Notes under the pieces: generated by a model
Told to the model about the DNA's origin: nothing
The model's database searches: none
Seen by the model: only the letters and a program-made list of their open reading frames with translations
Made by a program: the position numbers and the translations under genes
Assembly: GCF_000005505.3 (NCBI RefSeq)
Contig: NC_016131.3
Location: forward strand, 71,961,855 to 72,025,854
Direction of reading: 5' to 3'
Source: Brachypodium distachyon
Lineage: Eukaryota > Streptophyta > Magnoliopsida > Poales > Poaceae
DNA length: 64,000 bases
Part shown: positions 1 to 11,300 of the stretch, piece after piece
How the letters are laid out: every line of letters starts with the position of its first letter
Position numbering within the stretch: the stretch's first letter is position 1

Positions 1-1657
1 AATATAATGCAGGTATATGCGGCAAACGCACGGCAATCATTGTAACCTCGACCGTGTGCTTGGGTCGACAACATGAAACCAGCCGGACATAGCTAGTTTT
101 CGATCAGTTCGTAGGTAGGACATGCATACATGGAGGCAGCTTAATCAACATGTTTTTGTTTTGCGGAAATTCATATGTTGTTCATATTTTATAATGAGAA
201 GGAGAGAGAAATGAAGAGGCCGGGCTAAATGTGCAACTGGATCATCTTTTGATGATATATTATTGATCTAGACGCCAAAAAGAATCGAGTGATGTTTGAT
301 ATGCAATTGGATCGTCTTTTGCTTGTATTAGATGTTGGGGCCGTATCCTGTGAATCTGGGTGGAACCGTGCATCTGTGCATCCACGGTCTCTCGGCCGGC
401 CGATCCACACCCAACGCCTTGATCAGTAACACCATGAAAATTTTCAAATACACGCCTGCCATCTGCCTCCGTCTTGGCTTTTTGGTCTGCAACTTTGCAA
501 TTAGCCCCTATTGTCCTACCTCAATATCCTGTCGACCGACCCTGGATACCTCGTCCGACACCTTGCCAACCACCGCTCATGCGCCGTCAAACCTGAAAAG
601 GCAAGCAGTGCCGGCCTCAACAGCAACCCAGGGCGTTGTGCATGGGATAACATTACGGCAAGAAGCGATCAGGGTCAGCCATGTTGATTATTTTTCTTCC
701 TCGGAATTCACGGTCCCGTGAGCCGGACATAAAGGGTGGGGCTTCCATGGATTGGAAAAATGGTTTCATCTTCCGGCTTCTGCAGGAAACTTGCCTCCCT
801 TTAGATTTGAATAAACTCCTCAATTTTAAGGTACATGAGGTTAGTACTCCGTAACTTTTTAGAGCAATAATGGGGTCGGCCAACAGATTGAAGAATTCAG
901 AAAGTCCAAGTGTGCGGTTTAGAACACTAAAAAAGGCAGCAATTGTTCCTCGTTGTGTAAGTACTTTGAGCTATACTGTTCAATTAAATAACTTATGCAT
1001 CACGGTGATTGCAAATCTTTTTCAGTGTTGCGCTGTTCCTCTTTTTGATTCTTTCACCAAAACCTTGCAATTTTAATTCACTGACACAAATTCACATGTT
1101 ACTTCCGGGCAGACGCCCGCCAGCCTAACAGGGTGAGAAAGGTCACCGGGATGGCCTTGGCCTCTAGCCCTCCACGATGTGGTCATGGCATATGTGGGTC
1201 TTTGCGTTGTTGGCCGCCGGGTCGTTGCGGTCTCCACCTTCACTGTGCGGTTCTCCACCACAAGCCGCAGTTATCAGGATAGTCCAACACCGCCAATACA
1301 CCGGATCTTTGTTGTCGTTGCTGCTCTCCGGTCTCCGCTTAGGGGCACGTCAGAGCCGCAGTGGGATTGGAGATTTGGGAAAGCAGATGAATACATAATG
1401 GAGAGTGAAATTGGATTTAAGAGACCAGCTCTTAGGTGAGGGGGTTTTTGCGAAATAATCCAGTAACATAGAAGGGCCGCGGGCGTCTATGTGAAAATTA
1501 CCCAAGTTTCTGATCGGTGTCGTTGGACGTGAATCGAATGGTTGATACGCCCTGGATGCACGGATGCACAGTGCCTTCCGGATTCATAGGATATGGTGCC
1601 TTAGATGTTAGTATTACTGATCGATCCATCTATTGATAGAAATTATGGGTGTGATAA
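1..1657. other. Spacer, no gene recognised
   Basis: Both strands carry only short open frames with no recognisable domain. A weak near-duplicate of about 24 bases (around 230-253 and 301-325) is visible. Nothing else can be supported. Confidence 0.5.
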
Positions 1658-2841
1658 CAAAATAAATTTTGTTTTTTGAGGACACCTCAAAGGGGCAAGG
1701 AGTTCCTGCAATTCATTATAGAGGAAATAGAATTGCCCATTAATTAGGGAAAACCGGGCGAAAACCCGATACAAAAGGGACGAACCCCAACGGTCGACAA
1801 AAAGACCGAAACGACTAACCAAACGCGCCACCTACACACCAACACAACAATGGAAACAACAGAAGAACATCCCCACCGCATCGAACATCACATCATACCC
1901 TCCACTGAGCAAGCCAGATCCGGTATGACCCACCAAAGAGGGGCTGAAGGATCTCGACAGGCTCCGAAGAAGCACGGATGAATCTTCGTCGGAGCACCAC
2001 ACCACCGCACTGCACGCACCGCCGCCTTTGAAGGAGAGAGAAACCAAACCCGCTAGAGAGGAGCAGGTTTGGGCCGGCCCGCCAAAGGTGGAGGTGAGGC
2101 GCGCCTCAAGAGCCCAGCGTCACCCGTCACCCATCTCTTCGATCGTCTGCGGACCAACGCTGCTCGGGGCCACCGCCCGGCAACTAGAGCCCAACTACGC
2201 CCAGCGCAGCATAGCACCTTCACCCCCTTCCGAGGCTGCCGCCCTGACTTCCAAACGCTGACTGCCAAGACAAGAACCGCAGCCAAGCTGCCAGATCTGC
2301 TGCCCTGGCAACTATACGGCCAAATTATGGGGCCGCCACCTCGGCATCCACAGCCGCAGCCATGCCGCCTGCATGCCGAATCCACCCACACACGGCGGGA
2401 GGAAGCGCCCCGGCCGCACCAGATCAGCAACCAAAAGTGAACTCAGAACCTCGCCGTCCGTCCCCAAGGCTGGCCAAGCCAACCGCAGCCGCCTCCCCGG
2501 AAGAGACAACCCGGCCTCCCCTGAGCCTCGTACGTGCACCCGGCCACCTAGCCACCGAGATCTGCAGGCGCCGCCCCTCCCCACCGCCTCCGCCCGCCGG
2601 AGTCGCGTCGATGAGGGCCGCCGCCGCCCCGGCGTTCGAGCTCCGCTGCACCGAGGGCAGCCAGAGGATCCCCACCCTCCTTCAGGGGCAGGGCCCGCCG
2701 CCACCGCGGCGAGGGCCGGCGGCCGCGGCAGCAGGGTGGGGCACGGGAGAGTGGCGGTCGACGAGATCTAGGGTTTTTCCCCTGAGCCGCCAGACGAAGG
2801 AGACGCAGGGGTCGTGAGTCACTATCCAAATTAAATTTTGT
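1658..2841 (-). mobile_element. Retroposed (non-LTR type) insertion with target-site duplication
   Basis: A GC-rich block of about 1.15 kb (1673-2826) lies in AT-rich spacer. Read on the minus strand it starts near 2826, carries an AAACCCTAG-like leader, and ends in an A-rich tail at 1672-1678. It is flanked by CAAAATAAATTTTGT (1658-1672) and CAAATTAAATTTTGT (2827-2841), a 15-base direct repeat with one mismatch. A 3' A-tract plus a long target duplication is the mark of LINE-type retroposition. No reverse transcriptase or other known domain is visible, so it may be a 5'-truncated or non-autonomous LINE relative, or a retrocopy of a transcript. The many overlapping GC-rich open frames on both strands look like composition effects. 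Confidence 0.6.
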
Positions 2842-3069
2842 GTCATCTGGATATCTTTGTACAACAAATAATGTGAAGTGGAGTGGAGTCCAAGTACAGA
2901 GTACTCTCCGGAGTCCGAACACCAGGAATTTCTTTTTCCACCAGATATTGTCGTTGATGTTTGTCATCCAAATGGGTCTCCAACCCTCAAAGGTTGAGAA
3001 TTCGACATCTCAATGTACTCAAACCATAACTCATGGTTGAGATTTCGAAATCTCCATCCCTAAATGGGT

Positions 3070-3199
3070 ATACTCTCTCCGTCCAACCGAAGATGTTTTA
3101 AGTTTGTCAAAATTTGAATGTATGTAGACATGACTTAGTGTATAGATGCATTCAAATTTAGTCAAAATTGAACATCCTTGTTGAACGAAAGAAGTATAT
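3070..3199. mobile_element. Stowaway-like MITE, copy 1
   Basis: The ends read TACTCTCTCCGTCCAACC and, inverted, a degenerate GTTGAACGAAAGAAGTA, close to the CTCCCTCCGT ends of grass Stowaway (Tc1/mariner) MITEs inserted at TA. The core around 3137-3165 (tagatgcattcaaatttag) is shared with the copies at 3500 and 29984. No coding capacity. Confidence 0.7.
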
Positions 3200-3499
3200 A
3201 TTTTCACCCTTGTCATTTTTAATTACGAAACGTATTCGAGTAGCACTGTTTAAGGCAAGTACACCTCGGTAACATGTGCACAGCACACGCACAAGCTAGC
3301 AGACATGCACACGCACAACTGGGCCAGCGTTCGTACTGCAGTGGGCGGTACGTGCAGGAGTGATTTCGTCAAGACTATAGCTGGCTACTTCTTACGATTT
3401 GGGACCAGTCAGTGGTGTACCACGAAGCAATTATATACCAATACAACCAGGAAGCGAGGAAGAAAATTATGCATGGTGTCTCCTCAAAAACAAAATTAT

Positions 3500-3628
3500 G
3501 TACTCTCTCCGTCCAACAAAAATGTCTCAAGTTTGTCAAAATTCGGATGTATCCAGATATGATTTAGTGTATAGATGCATTCAAATTTAGTCGAAGTTGA
3601 GACATCCTTTATTGAACGGAGTAAGTAT
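3500..3628. mobile_element. Stowaway-like MITE, copy 2
   Basis: It starts TACTCTCTCCGTCCAAC and ends with the inverted form TTGAACGGAGTAAGTA. The internal tagatgcattcaaatttag block matches the copy about 430 bases upstream and the copy at 29984, so the three belong to one family. Confidence 0.7.
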
Positions 3629-4907
3629 GGTGATTCGAAACTTCAAACTCTGCAGCGCCAAAAGGGGGCAATGCAATTACTCCGTGTTAATTATACTAGG
3701 TGCTTGGATCATCTTCATAAGATGGTGGAAAATAAGCAGCTCCATTCATGTCGAATTCTCCACAAAAAATAGCTCAAAATACTGAAGGGACACTTTTAAG
3801 TTTCAGAATATTTCCATTTTTTTACCCTTGACAATAGAAAAAAAAATCTAATTTCAGACTTGCTAATTTACACAAGCACATTGGGGCAAGCAAGTTAGGC
3901 AACGCAGAGGCAAGCTGGGCGAGCCAACTTTTCATAGATCCATCATCCCATCCCATAAAAAATCTCCACATCATGCATCGATGTGGCAGAGAAGTCAGCT
4001 ATCCATTTGCACATCAGGTCAAATCCGGGTTTGACCACCCTAAACCAACATGAAGACCAACTTTAATCGGTATTGACATTTCATGGATGAATTAAGTTCG
4101 CACAAAAAAGAGTCAAGGGACTATAGAGAGCCAAAGAGAAATAAAAAGAAGGGAAAAAGAAAAAAAATGAAGATTTTTCTTGAAACACTCGGCTAATTCA
4201 AAAAATAGAGAGAACGTACTCAAGAATTCAAAAATAAAAAAATTATGAAGAATGTGGTTCTTTCAAGGGATTGAAAATTTCTATTTAAAAATATTTTTTA
4301 AATGAAATTTGAGGAACAATCTGTATTTTTTTAGGGAAATCTAAAATTTATAGAAAAATGGAAATACTCAAATTAGTAAAACTAAATGAATTTTAAAAAT
4401 GAAAAATAAATAATGTAGAAGTGGAAATTTGTTGAGTTTTATCAAACTCCATAGGTTGTTCATGAATATAGTATGAATGTTATGCATTTCTAATTTTCTA
4501 TAGCAACTTTGGAATAGTTTTTCTCTAAATTTATTTTAAAAAGTCTTTTTGCATTCGAGGGACCAAGAATATTTGACACACATATAGGAGACTAGTCTTT
4601 GGACTATAAAAAGTAAACCTTTTCCTTTACTCAAGCTTATACTATAATGTAAAAACCTGTGAATGATCCCCGCAGGAAGCCACGTCGATCTAACACCACC
4701 ATTTTTTTAATTTTTTTGATAAATCGATCTAACACACCATCTGTTAAGTATAGGTTGGTGCGATTATAACCCTTCTGGGACAAACTAAATGCACACCTTG
4801 TCAGCTCTGCACAGACTGCACTGAACTCAATACGTCCAATAACAGGTGAGCCCCCCTTACCTACTCGAAGCAAGCAAGCAAAGCAACCTCTCACGCTTTC
4901 ACTTGTC

Positions 4908-4914
4908 CTATAAA
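4908..4914 (+). promoter_or_regulatory. Probable TATA box of the OVATE-family gene
   Basis: CTATAAA lies about 205 bases before the start codon at 5118 and is followed by a CT-rich tract (4976-5000) typical of grass leaders. Position and context suggest transcription starting near 4940. No experimental support. Confidence 0.5.
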
Positions 4915-5117
4915 CTGCCCGCAGCATCCATCGCGCTCTCACTCCATTCACGGCGGGCGCACCCAACAACCAAGCTCCACTCTCTCGCTCTCTCTACCCG
5001 AGCCTGCCTAGCTAATTAAGCTACCCAGCGAATTGAAACCAAGGAGCTAGCTGGAGTAGCTACAAGTGCTAGAAACCCATTTCGGAGGCAAAGAATTAAT
5101 TGAATTAAGGAAGCGCC

Positions 5118-5732
5118 ATGTTAGGCTGCTTCTCCCGGCTGCGTCGGCCGCCGCCGGCCACGGCGCCGGCGCCCGTGCAGGCGGCCGACGACGCGTCCAC
5201 GTCAGCGGAGTCGACCTCCACCGTGGCCACGACCTCCTCCTCCTCATCCGCGCCCTTCAAGAAGAACATCATCTCGCTCCACGCCGGTAGTAACGACGAC
5301 GGCGCCATTGTTGTCTCTGCGAAGAAGAAGGTGGACGCGACCCCGACGTCATCGGCGCTCTCCGAGTCACCGGGGCTGTCCTCGGCCATCGCGTCGCGGC
5401 GGTTCTTCCTGTCGTCGCCGGGGCGGTCAAACTCCATCGTGGACTCCTCCTCGTCGGCGATGCACGCGGTGGGGGGCGTGGCGGCGGTGCCGACGTACTC
5501 GCCGGACCCGCACGGTGACTTCCTGCGGTCCATGGAGGAGATGGCGGCCGCGCTCCGGCTGCGGGACGCGCGGCGGCGCGGTGACAGGGCGCGGCTCCAC
5601 GAGCTGCTGCTCTGCTACCTCGCGCTCAACGACAGGGGGGCGCACAGGTACGTCGTCAGTGCCTTCACCGACCTCCTCCTCCGCCTCACCCGCACCGCCG
5701 ACCTCGACGACGACGATGAAGAAGGCTTGTAG
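5118..5732 (+). CDS. OVATE family protein (transcriptional repressor)
   Basis: A single-exon protein of 204 residues. The C-terminal part holds an OVATE domain: GDFLRSMEEM, then an RLHELLLCYLALND segment and HRYVVSAFTDLLLRL, ending in an acidic DDDDEE tail. The N-terminal half is low complexity (Ser, Thr, Ala), as in many members. OVATE family proteins are plant-specific nuclear repressors that bind TALE homeodomain factors and cytoskeleton-associated TRM proteins and affect organ shape. The length fits the short members of the family. The chosen ATG is the first in the frame and gives the whole domain. A probable TATA box lies about 205 bases upstream. Which subfamily member it is cannot be decided by eye. 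Confidence 0.85.
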   Translation: MLGCFSRLRRPPPATAPAPVQAADDASTSAESTSTVATTSSSSSAPFKKNIISLHAGSNDDGAIVVSAKKKVDATPTSSALSESPGLSSAIASRRFFLSSPGRSNSIVDSSSSAMHAVGGVAAVPTYSPDPHGDFLRSMEEMAAALRLRDARRRGDRARLHELLLCYLALNDRGAHRYVVSAFTDLLLRLTRTADLDDDDEEGL

Positions 5733-8361
5733 ATATACCAGATCGAGCCCCGGAGATAAAACAGTCTCTTCTTCCAATTGATCTCAAGAGCGTTGCTAAC
5801 TATGCTATGCGTAGGAACAGAGTTTTTCTTTTTTGGCAAAATGTTCGTGCCATGCTCAGTTACCTTACCCAGATCATATGCGTATGCATGTGCATGTGCA
5901 TCTGGCTGTAAATACGTCGTGTGAAATTTCGTGGCGAAAGCCACTTTGGAGGAGTTTGTACCGTTGTGTGCGTTGCTTTTTGCTCTTTTATGAAAGGTGT
6001 GAGCGTGCTAGTGAAGGCGGAATATCTTAGCTTCCACAATCGTGTCGCTTTGTTTGCTTTGTGCGTAGTTGCGGTTTGTCTTTTTGGCCATCTCTTACGC
6101 TTTTTACTGTGTAGGCACTAGCTTTCTGTTGGGGTATCTATCTGAAGGCCGGTTTGCTTTTGCATTTGCTTAAAGCAAACATGGTTATGCCGTGACCATC
6201 TTTTGTAAATGTAAAGACAATTCTATTGGTTATCACTCTCAATAGCATTAGTGCTAACTGCTGCACATCTCATTTATCTTTTACACTGCCCCAAAAGCGA
6301 CTTCGCCTATCTTGAGACTGGCGAGGTCTTCGGATCCAGCAGCAGGACGCAATAATAAACAGATGCCGTGCAAAACCAATCGGTGTACTACATGGACCTG
6401 CAGCCCTGCTCACACATGGCTACTGTTAAGTTGGATGGTGGATCGTATCAATCGCTGCTGGGGGCAGAGCAAAGCATGAGGACACTCGTTCGCAAAAAAT
6501 AACGAAAATGCATAATGAGATTCATTCATGGACTCACTCCTGTGTGGTCGGAACTAGTAGGGGCTGAAAAAACAGAAACGTGATGCCAAAAGGCAAAGCA
6601 ATCAAGCCTGTGAAGGGGGACATGGACACTGCAACCGCAAACCAAGATCTGCATAGATGTGCTTTGTCCATGAAGCCCCAGCTCCTTTTTGCCCAACACA
6701 ATCAGATCACGATTCCAAATACGTCCTGGGGCCTGCACAATTACTGACTGATGCGTAACAAACTAGAAAGCAAAGCAGGCAGGCAACGAGACAGCAACGG
6801 CAGCACTAGAGGGACATGTTGCGATCCCTGCAACAACACCAGAGCAGCAACCAAGTGCAGCGGGCAGCATAGCATGGAACAGTGCAATCACGAAACAAGT
6901 CCACCACCGCCCAGCAGTTCCCTGTGCTGCTCCAGGTCCTCTGGCCATTGATCCTTCCGTCCTGGCCGGCAGTGACGCCGACAAAATCACCTTTGGTGGC
7001 CGGCCACGCGCCGCAGGCCACAGCACGCATGGCATGACAGGCAGCAGAATGAGCACTAGGGCACACTGCTGCACTCCCACAAACAAGAAATACTGCTCAA
7101 TGCAGATTTGGCACCCTGCTGGGGGAGTGGAGATGCACCAGGATCCACAGGATTGATATAAAAATTCATGAAACTGTAAATTTAGAAAGAGATTTTTTAC
7201 GGTTCTGGAACCACAAATACGACTGGGAATGGGACAGGTGGGGCAAGAAGAATAGGAGAAGCAAAATGGATGGAGAAACAAACAATGGGTGATAAATGTG
7301 GTACAGAATAGACAGAGAACAAGAAAAATCCATATCTATGAGAGAGTAATTTAATGGCACAGAATAAGCATTTGCCTAATTCAGTTTGATATCTAATTGT
7401 TCCCAGCATTGATCTACTGATATATGAACTCTTTTGAACTGTAACTGATATCTGTGGTACTTGCAGATAAATTCTACTCCCTCTGACCCATATTAATTGT
7501 CTCAAATTTGCCCAAATATGGATGCATCTATGTTTAAAAAGCGTCTAGATACATGTAATATTTCGACAAGTAATTCCGGCCGGAGGGAGTATGTAATTTC
7601 AAGATACACCTTTATTTGAATATTTACTAGGATGGATAAATATCATCTAATTGGCAAATTGATGGAACCAAATCACAGCTGCCCTTTAATGCAAACACAA
7701 GCTGAACAAAATTGTACTACGAAGCACCATGCGGCATTGAAGTGGCTTTTTTACCCTCACCTGGTTCCATGAAAAATTGCCGAGACCAATATCCAGTTGT
7801 AATGACCAATACAAATACTGAGGGACTATCCAAGATAATGGCAATTCCCTAGGAATATGTGATTTTCAAGAGCAAACAATACACAAAAGCTGTGACCATT
7901 AATCCTCAAAATAGATGCATCACATCTTCACCGTCACAGCTAGTGGAACTATATACAGCAACATATAACCATTAATACCCAAAACAGATATTCAAAGAAC
8001 AATCAATCCTCAACAAACATTACCAAGAAATTTATCTACCAGGCACGGTACAGACAAGACAAACATCACAGTTCATATTGGAGACAGTTGATGTAATAAA
8101 TAACTATCAATTTGGATAAACTATACTCTTCCAGATAACCATTCAATCAGTAGGTGATGGATGGTTGCCAGAAAACACAAGTTCAAATACAAATCGCAGG
8201 AATAATGACAATGGTTATAGGCATCCTAAGTGCAAGTATTATATTCGATTTTTGATGCACAGCAGTAGCATGTATCAATCAGATTGGTATCAAAGATAAG
8301 GTACAGAAGGTTTGGTGCAATTAAATAAGCTAGCAGGAAGGTGGGCCTTTTTGAAAAGAGA
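5733..8361. other. Spacer between OVATE-family and XS-domain genes
   Basis: It holds the 3' region of the OVATE-family gene, then mixed sequence without a convincing coding frame, and one Stowaway-like MITE (listed). The last part should include the 3' UTR of the minus-strand XS gene. Confidence 0.5.
7475..7592. mobile_element. Stowaway-like MITE, second family, copy 1
   Basis: TACTCCCTCTGACCC at the left faces the inverted GGCCGGAGGGAGTA at the right. The interior shares the run gcgtctagatacatgtaata with the element at 8810, so both belong to one family that differs from the 3070/3500/29984 family. Confidence 0.75.
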
Positions 8362-11300
8362 CTAATCAGATGGGTCAAATTCTCTTCTGCTCTTGAGGGA
8401 AGCCCTTTTTCTCGAATCGGAATCTAATTCATCCAGATCAGATGAAGTTGCTAGGTATCCATAAAGTATCCTGTTTTTCTCACCCCTGTTATCAGTCTCG
8501 ACCAGTAAAGGGTTCTTATCAGGATCTAAAGAGTGAGTGGCTTGTGCACGTGACCAACCTATACGTCCGTGATCTTGCCTCTCAAGGAACTCAGCAAGGT
8601 GCTCAGCCTCTTTTAAGCCAGCTGGGTTGTTCGCGAACTTGATAAGGGTCAGACCCAAATGCCCTTCCTTTCCATACAAGGACTTCGACTTGCCACCAGC
8701 AAAACCTAGTTCTGAAAACAAAGATAGAGGACGACACAGCAAAAATTACTGTGCTATATATGCCATTACTCCATAAACATGTTCAACAGAGCAATAGATG
8801 CATAACTGATACTCCCTCTGATCCTAAATTCTTGACTCAAATTTGCCCACATATGGATGTATCTATTCTTAAAAAGCGTCTAGATACATGTAATATTTCG
8901 ACAACAATTTAGGATCGGAGGGAGTAGTACTTCTCATGTGTTTTGATTTCTCAGATGTCCAAATATTGCTCGACAGTCAAATCTTAATTTAACACTCAAC
9001 ATTATTGCTAGATTTAGATATTTTATTTAGCAAGAAATATAAGCCCCAAATCATCTCTAATCTCTCCCTCACAGAAATGTGGCCAAGCGGACAGCGATGA
9101 GAAAATATTTGCAGATTTGAACAAGGAACATAGCCCGCTGGAAGCAGATGTGTGTGCGAGACTGACATATATCAGAATGTGACAGCTCCTTGAACATGGA
9201 ACCAGGATATACAACTTCATGTATAAGGATAGAGCCAACACAAACTAGTTTTCACATGGACAGTGCGATGACTTAGTCTGTGCAGTACTCTGTGCATTAG
9301 TTGAATCAGGAGGAATTCATATTCAACGGAATTCATCTAATGAAGCGTTAGATGCCTTCCACTACTCACTGCAGGTTTGCAGCCAACCAAAGCACCCAGG
9401 ATAAGACTGCTCCTGCAGAGTTCAAGCTTACAAGACAACAGTATCATGAACCTAACAACTCTCAGAAGTACATCCAACCAACTAAGACAAATCTAGCATA
9501 TGGCGCAACAAGACATAGAATAATCCCACAACCATCATCTCCTACCTAACAAAGGTTAAAACACATATGTCCATATCAAGTCGGCTACTCGATACAGTCA
9601 GTAAGCTTAGTGAACATTATCACATGGTAGCACATGTGCCTAGGAGTTTAGTGATCAAACTATGGTCATATAAAAAGGGATCACTAATCCATCAGTTTGG
9701 GGAGCTATACAATGGTCTTAAATGCTCAATTCATGAGTCTACAATGCTCTTAGATCAATAAGACGAATAACCTAGCATAAATGGATAGGTTCATAATCTT
9801 TCAGAAGAAATGAAAGATCAAGGTGAAGGATCGTGAAAGCGCCAGTACACAAGTTCTGTAAGTTCCTTTCCATACAATCCTTATATTCCCCCATATTTTG
9901 CCAGGCAGATGTGACAAACAGGGACACCAAGCCTATAAAAGTGCAAATCAGAAACTTCTTCTGTGCACTTATCCAGCCAACTATGCGAAAGGCACTTGTA
10001 TGCAAACATTACACTGTTCACTTTGGTAGTTAGAGACTGCAATATATAGACATACCTGCAATTTTCTTATCCATTTCTTTGTTCCCCAAACCCTCGTAGC
10101 GTCCATCTTTCTTCCTCCCAGTGGCAGTGTTGCGAATGACAACAGTTGGCGGCCATATGATAACGTCCTCCCTACTTGCTCGAACAAGCTCAGGAGGTAA
10201 TGATTGGTATGCCTTAGAGTTATCAGGGACCATTGTATAATCCCATCCCATAAGGACACATAATGCCTTGTGTAAACCAAGATGATCAATGAATGAATCT
10301 GCATTGGGTGGGTTGTAAGCATGCATGACAAGCCCATGGACATCAGCAAAGTCCTTAGAAGACCTGGAATTGGGCACATTGACCAGACATAATCACAAAG
10401 AAATAAAGATGCGGTCAACAGGAGCTGAAAACTACCAAATAAATGTAACGGTCGTCACAACCACTATTATATGACATGATCTACAAACGAAAAAAGATAT
10501 ATGCTAATTCCATTGTACCAAGCCCCAGAGCAAGCCTATCACAAATGTGCCATAAGATGAGCATGAAAATAGGATTCCAATGCCACAGAAGAGCTCATGC
10601 TAGAAAACAATATGTTTGTTCACCAGAACATAACTTAATCCTGTAGGTGTGTCCAAAGCTATGGTACACTTGGGAATTGTGTTGCATGAAGCTGCCTAGG
10701 TCACACTGGGAATCTTCTACCATACATAGATAACGAGCAGTAGCTACTAGGGGTGTTCAAAACGGTTTGGATTGAAACCGTGAAAACCAGATACTCAATA
10801 TTCTGTACTACGCCGCCAGTGTGTTCGCAATCTTTGAAGGGACTTGACCTAGGCTGCTCTCAGCCGGTTTCCACGGTTTCAGGCCAAACAAAATATGAAC
10901 AGCCCTAGTAGCTAGTGCCACGTAGTAGCATAACCTGCACATGTGATAGCTACATATAATCCAGCCAAGCATAGTCCCATGCATGCCACTAACTCATCCA
11001 TTTAGTCCTTACACTCAGCAACCACTATGCTCGCCTTTTGTATAGATCACCCAAGCTAACCCATTCACAATGTGCAAGCTCGTTAAGTTATGACTGCCGA
11101 TCATAAACAAAGGACGCCATAGAAAGGAAGGAGTCAGATTCTATAAAAGGGTTTTGATGGCAGGTTAGTTTAGACCAATCGTTTCGACATGCTAGGAAAG
11201 GTAAACATGCAGATTATTGGCTTGTGGAACAAGAACGGGAGTTTTCGATACCGAGTGAATTTGGATCAACTATGAAAAGGAGAGAATAGATAGCATATGG

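Larger units (their letters stand above)
2842..4900. other. AT-rich spacer upstream of the OVATE-family gene
   Basis: Apart from the two MITEs listed separately, this stretch is AT-rich (especially 4100-4560) with no credible coding frame. The last few hundred bases are presumably the promoter of the gene at 5118. Confidence 0.5.

Noticed and set aside
332..721. Open frame of 129 codons on the plus strand
   Set aside because: No recognisable domain, uneven composition, no splice or promoter context; likely chance.
2028..2967. Several overlapping GC-rich open frames on both strands
   Set aside because: They lie mostly in the retroposed GC-rich block; open on both strands because of base composition, and none shows a family motif.
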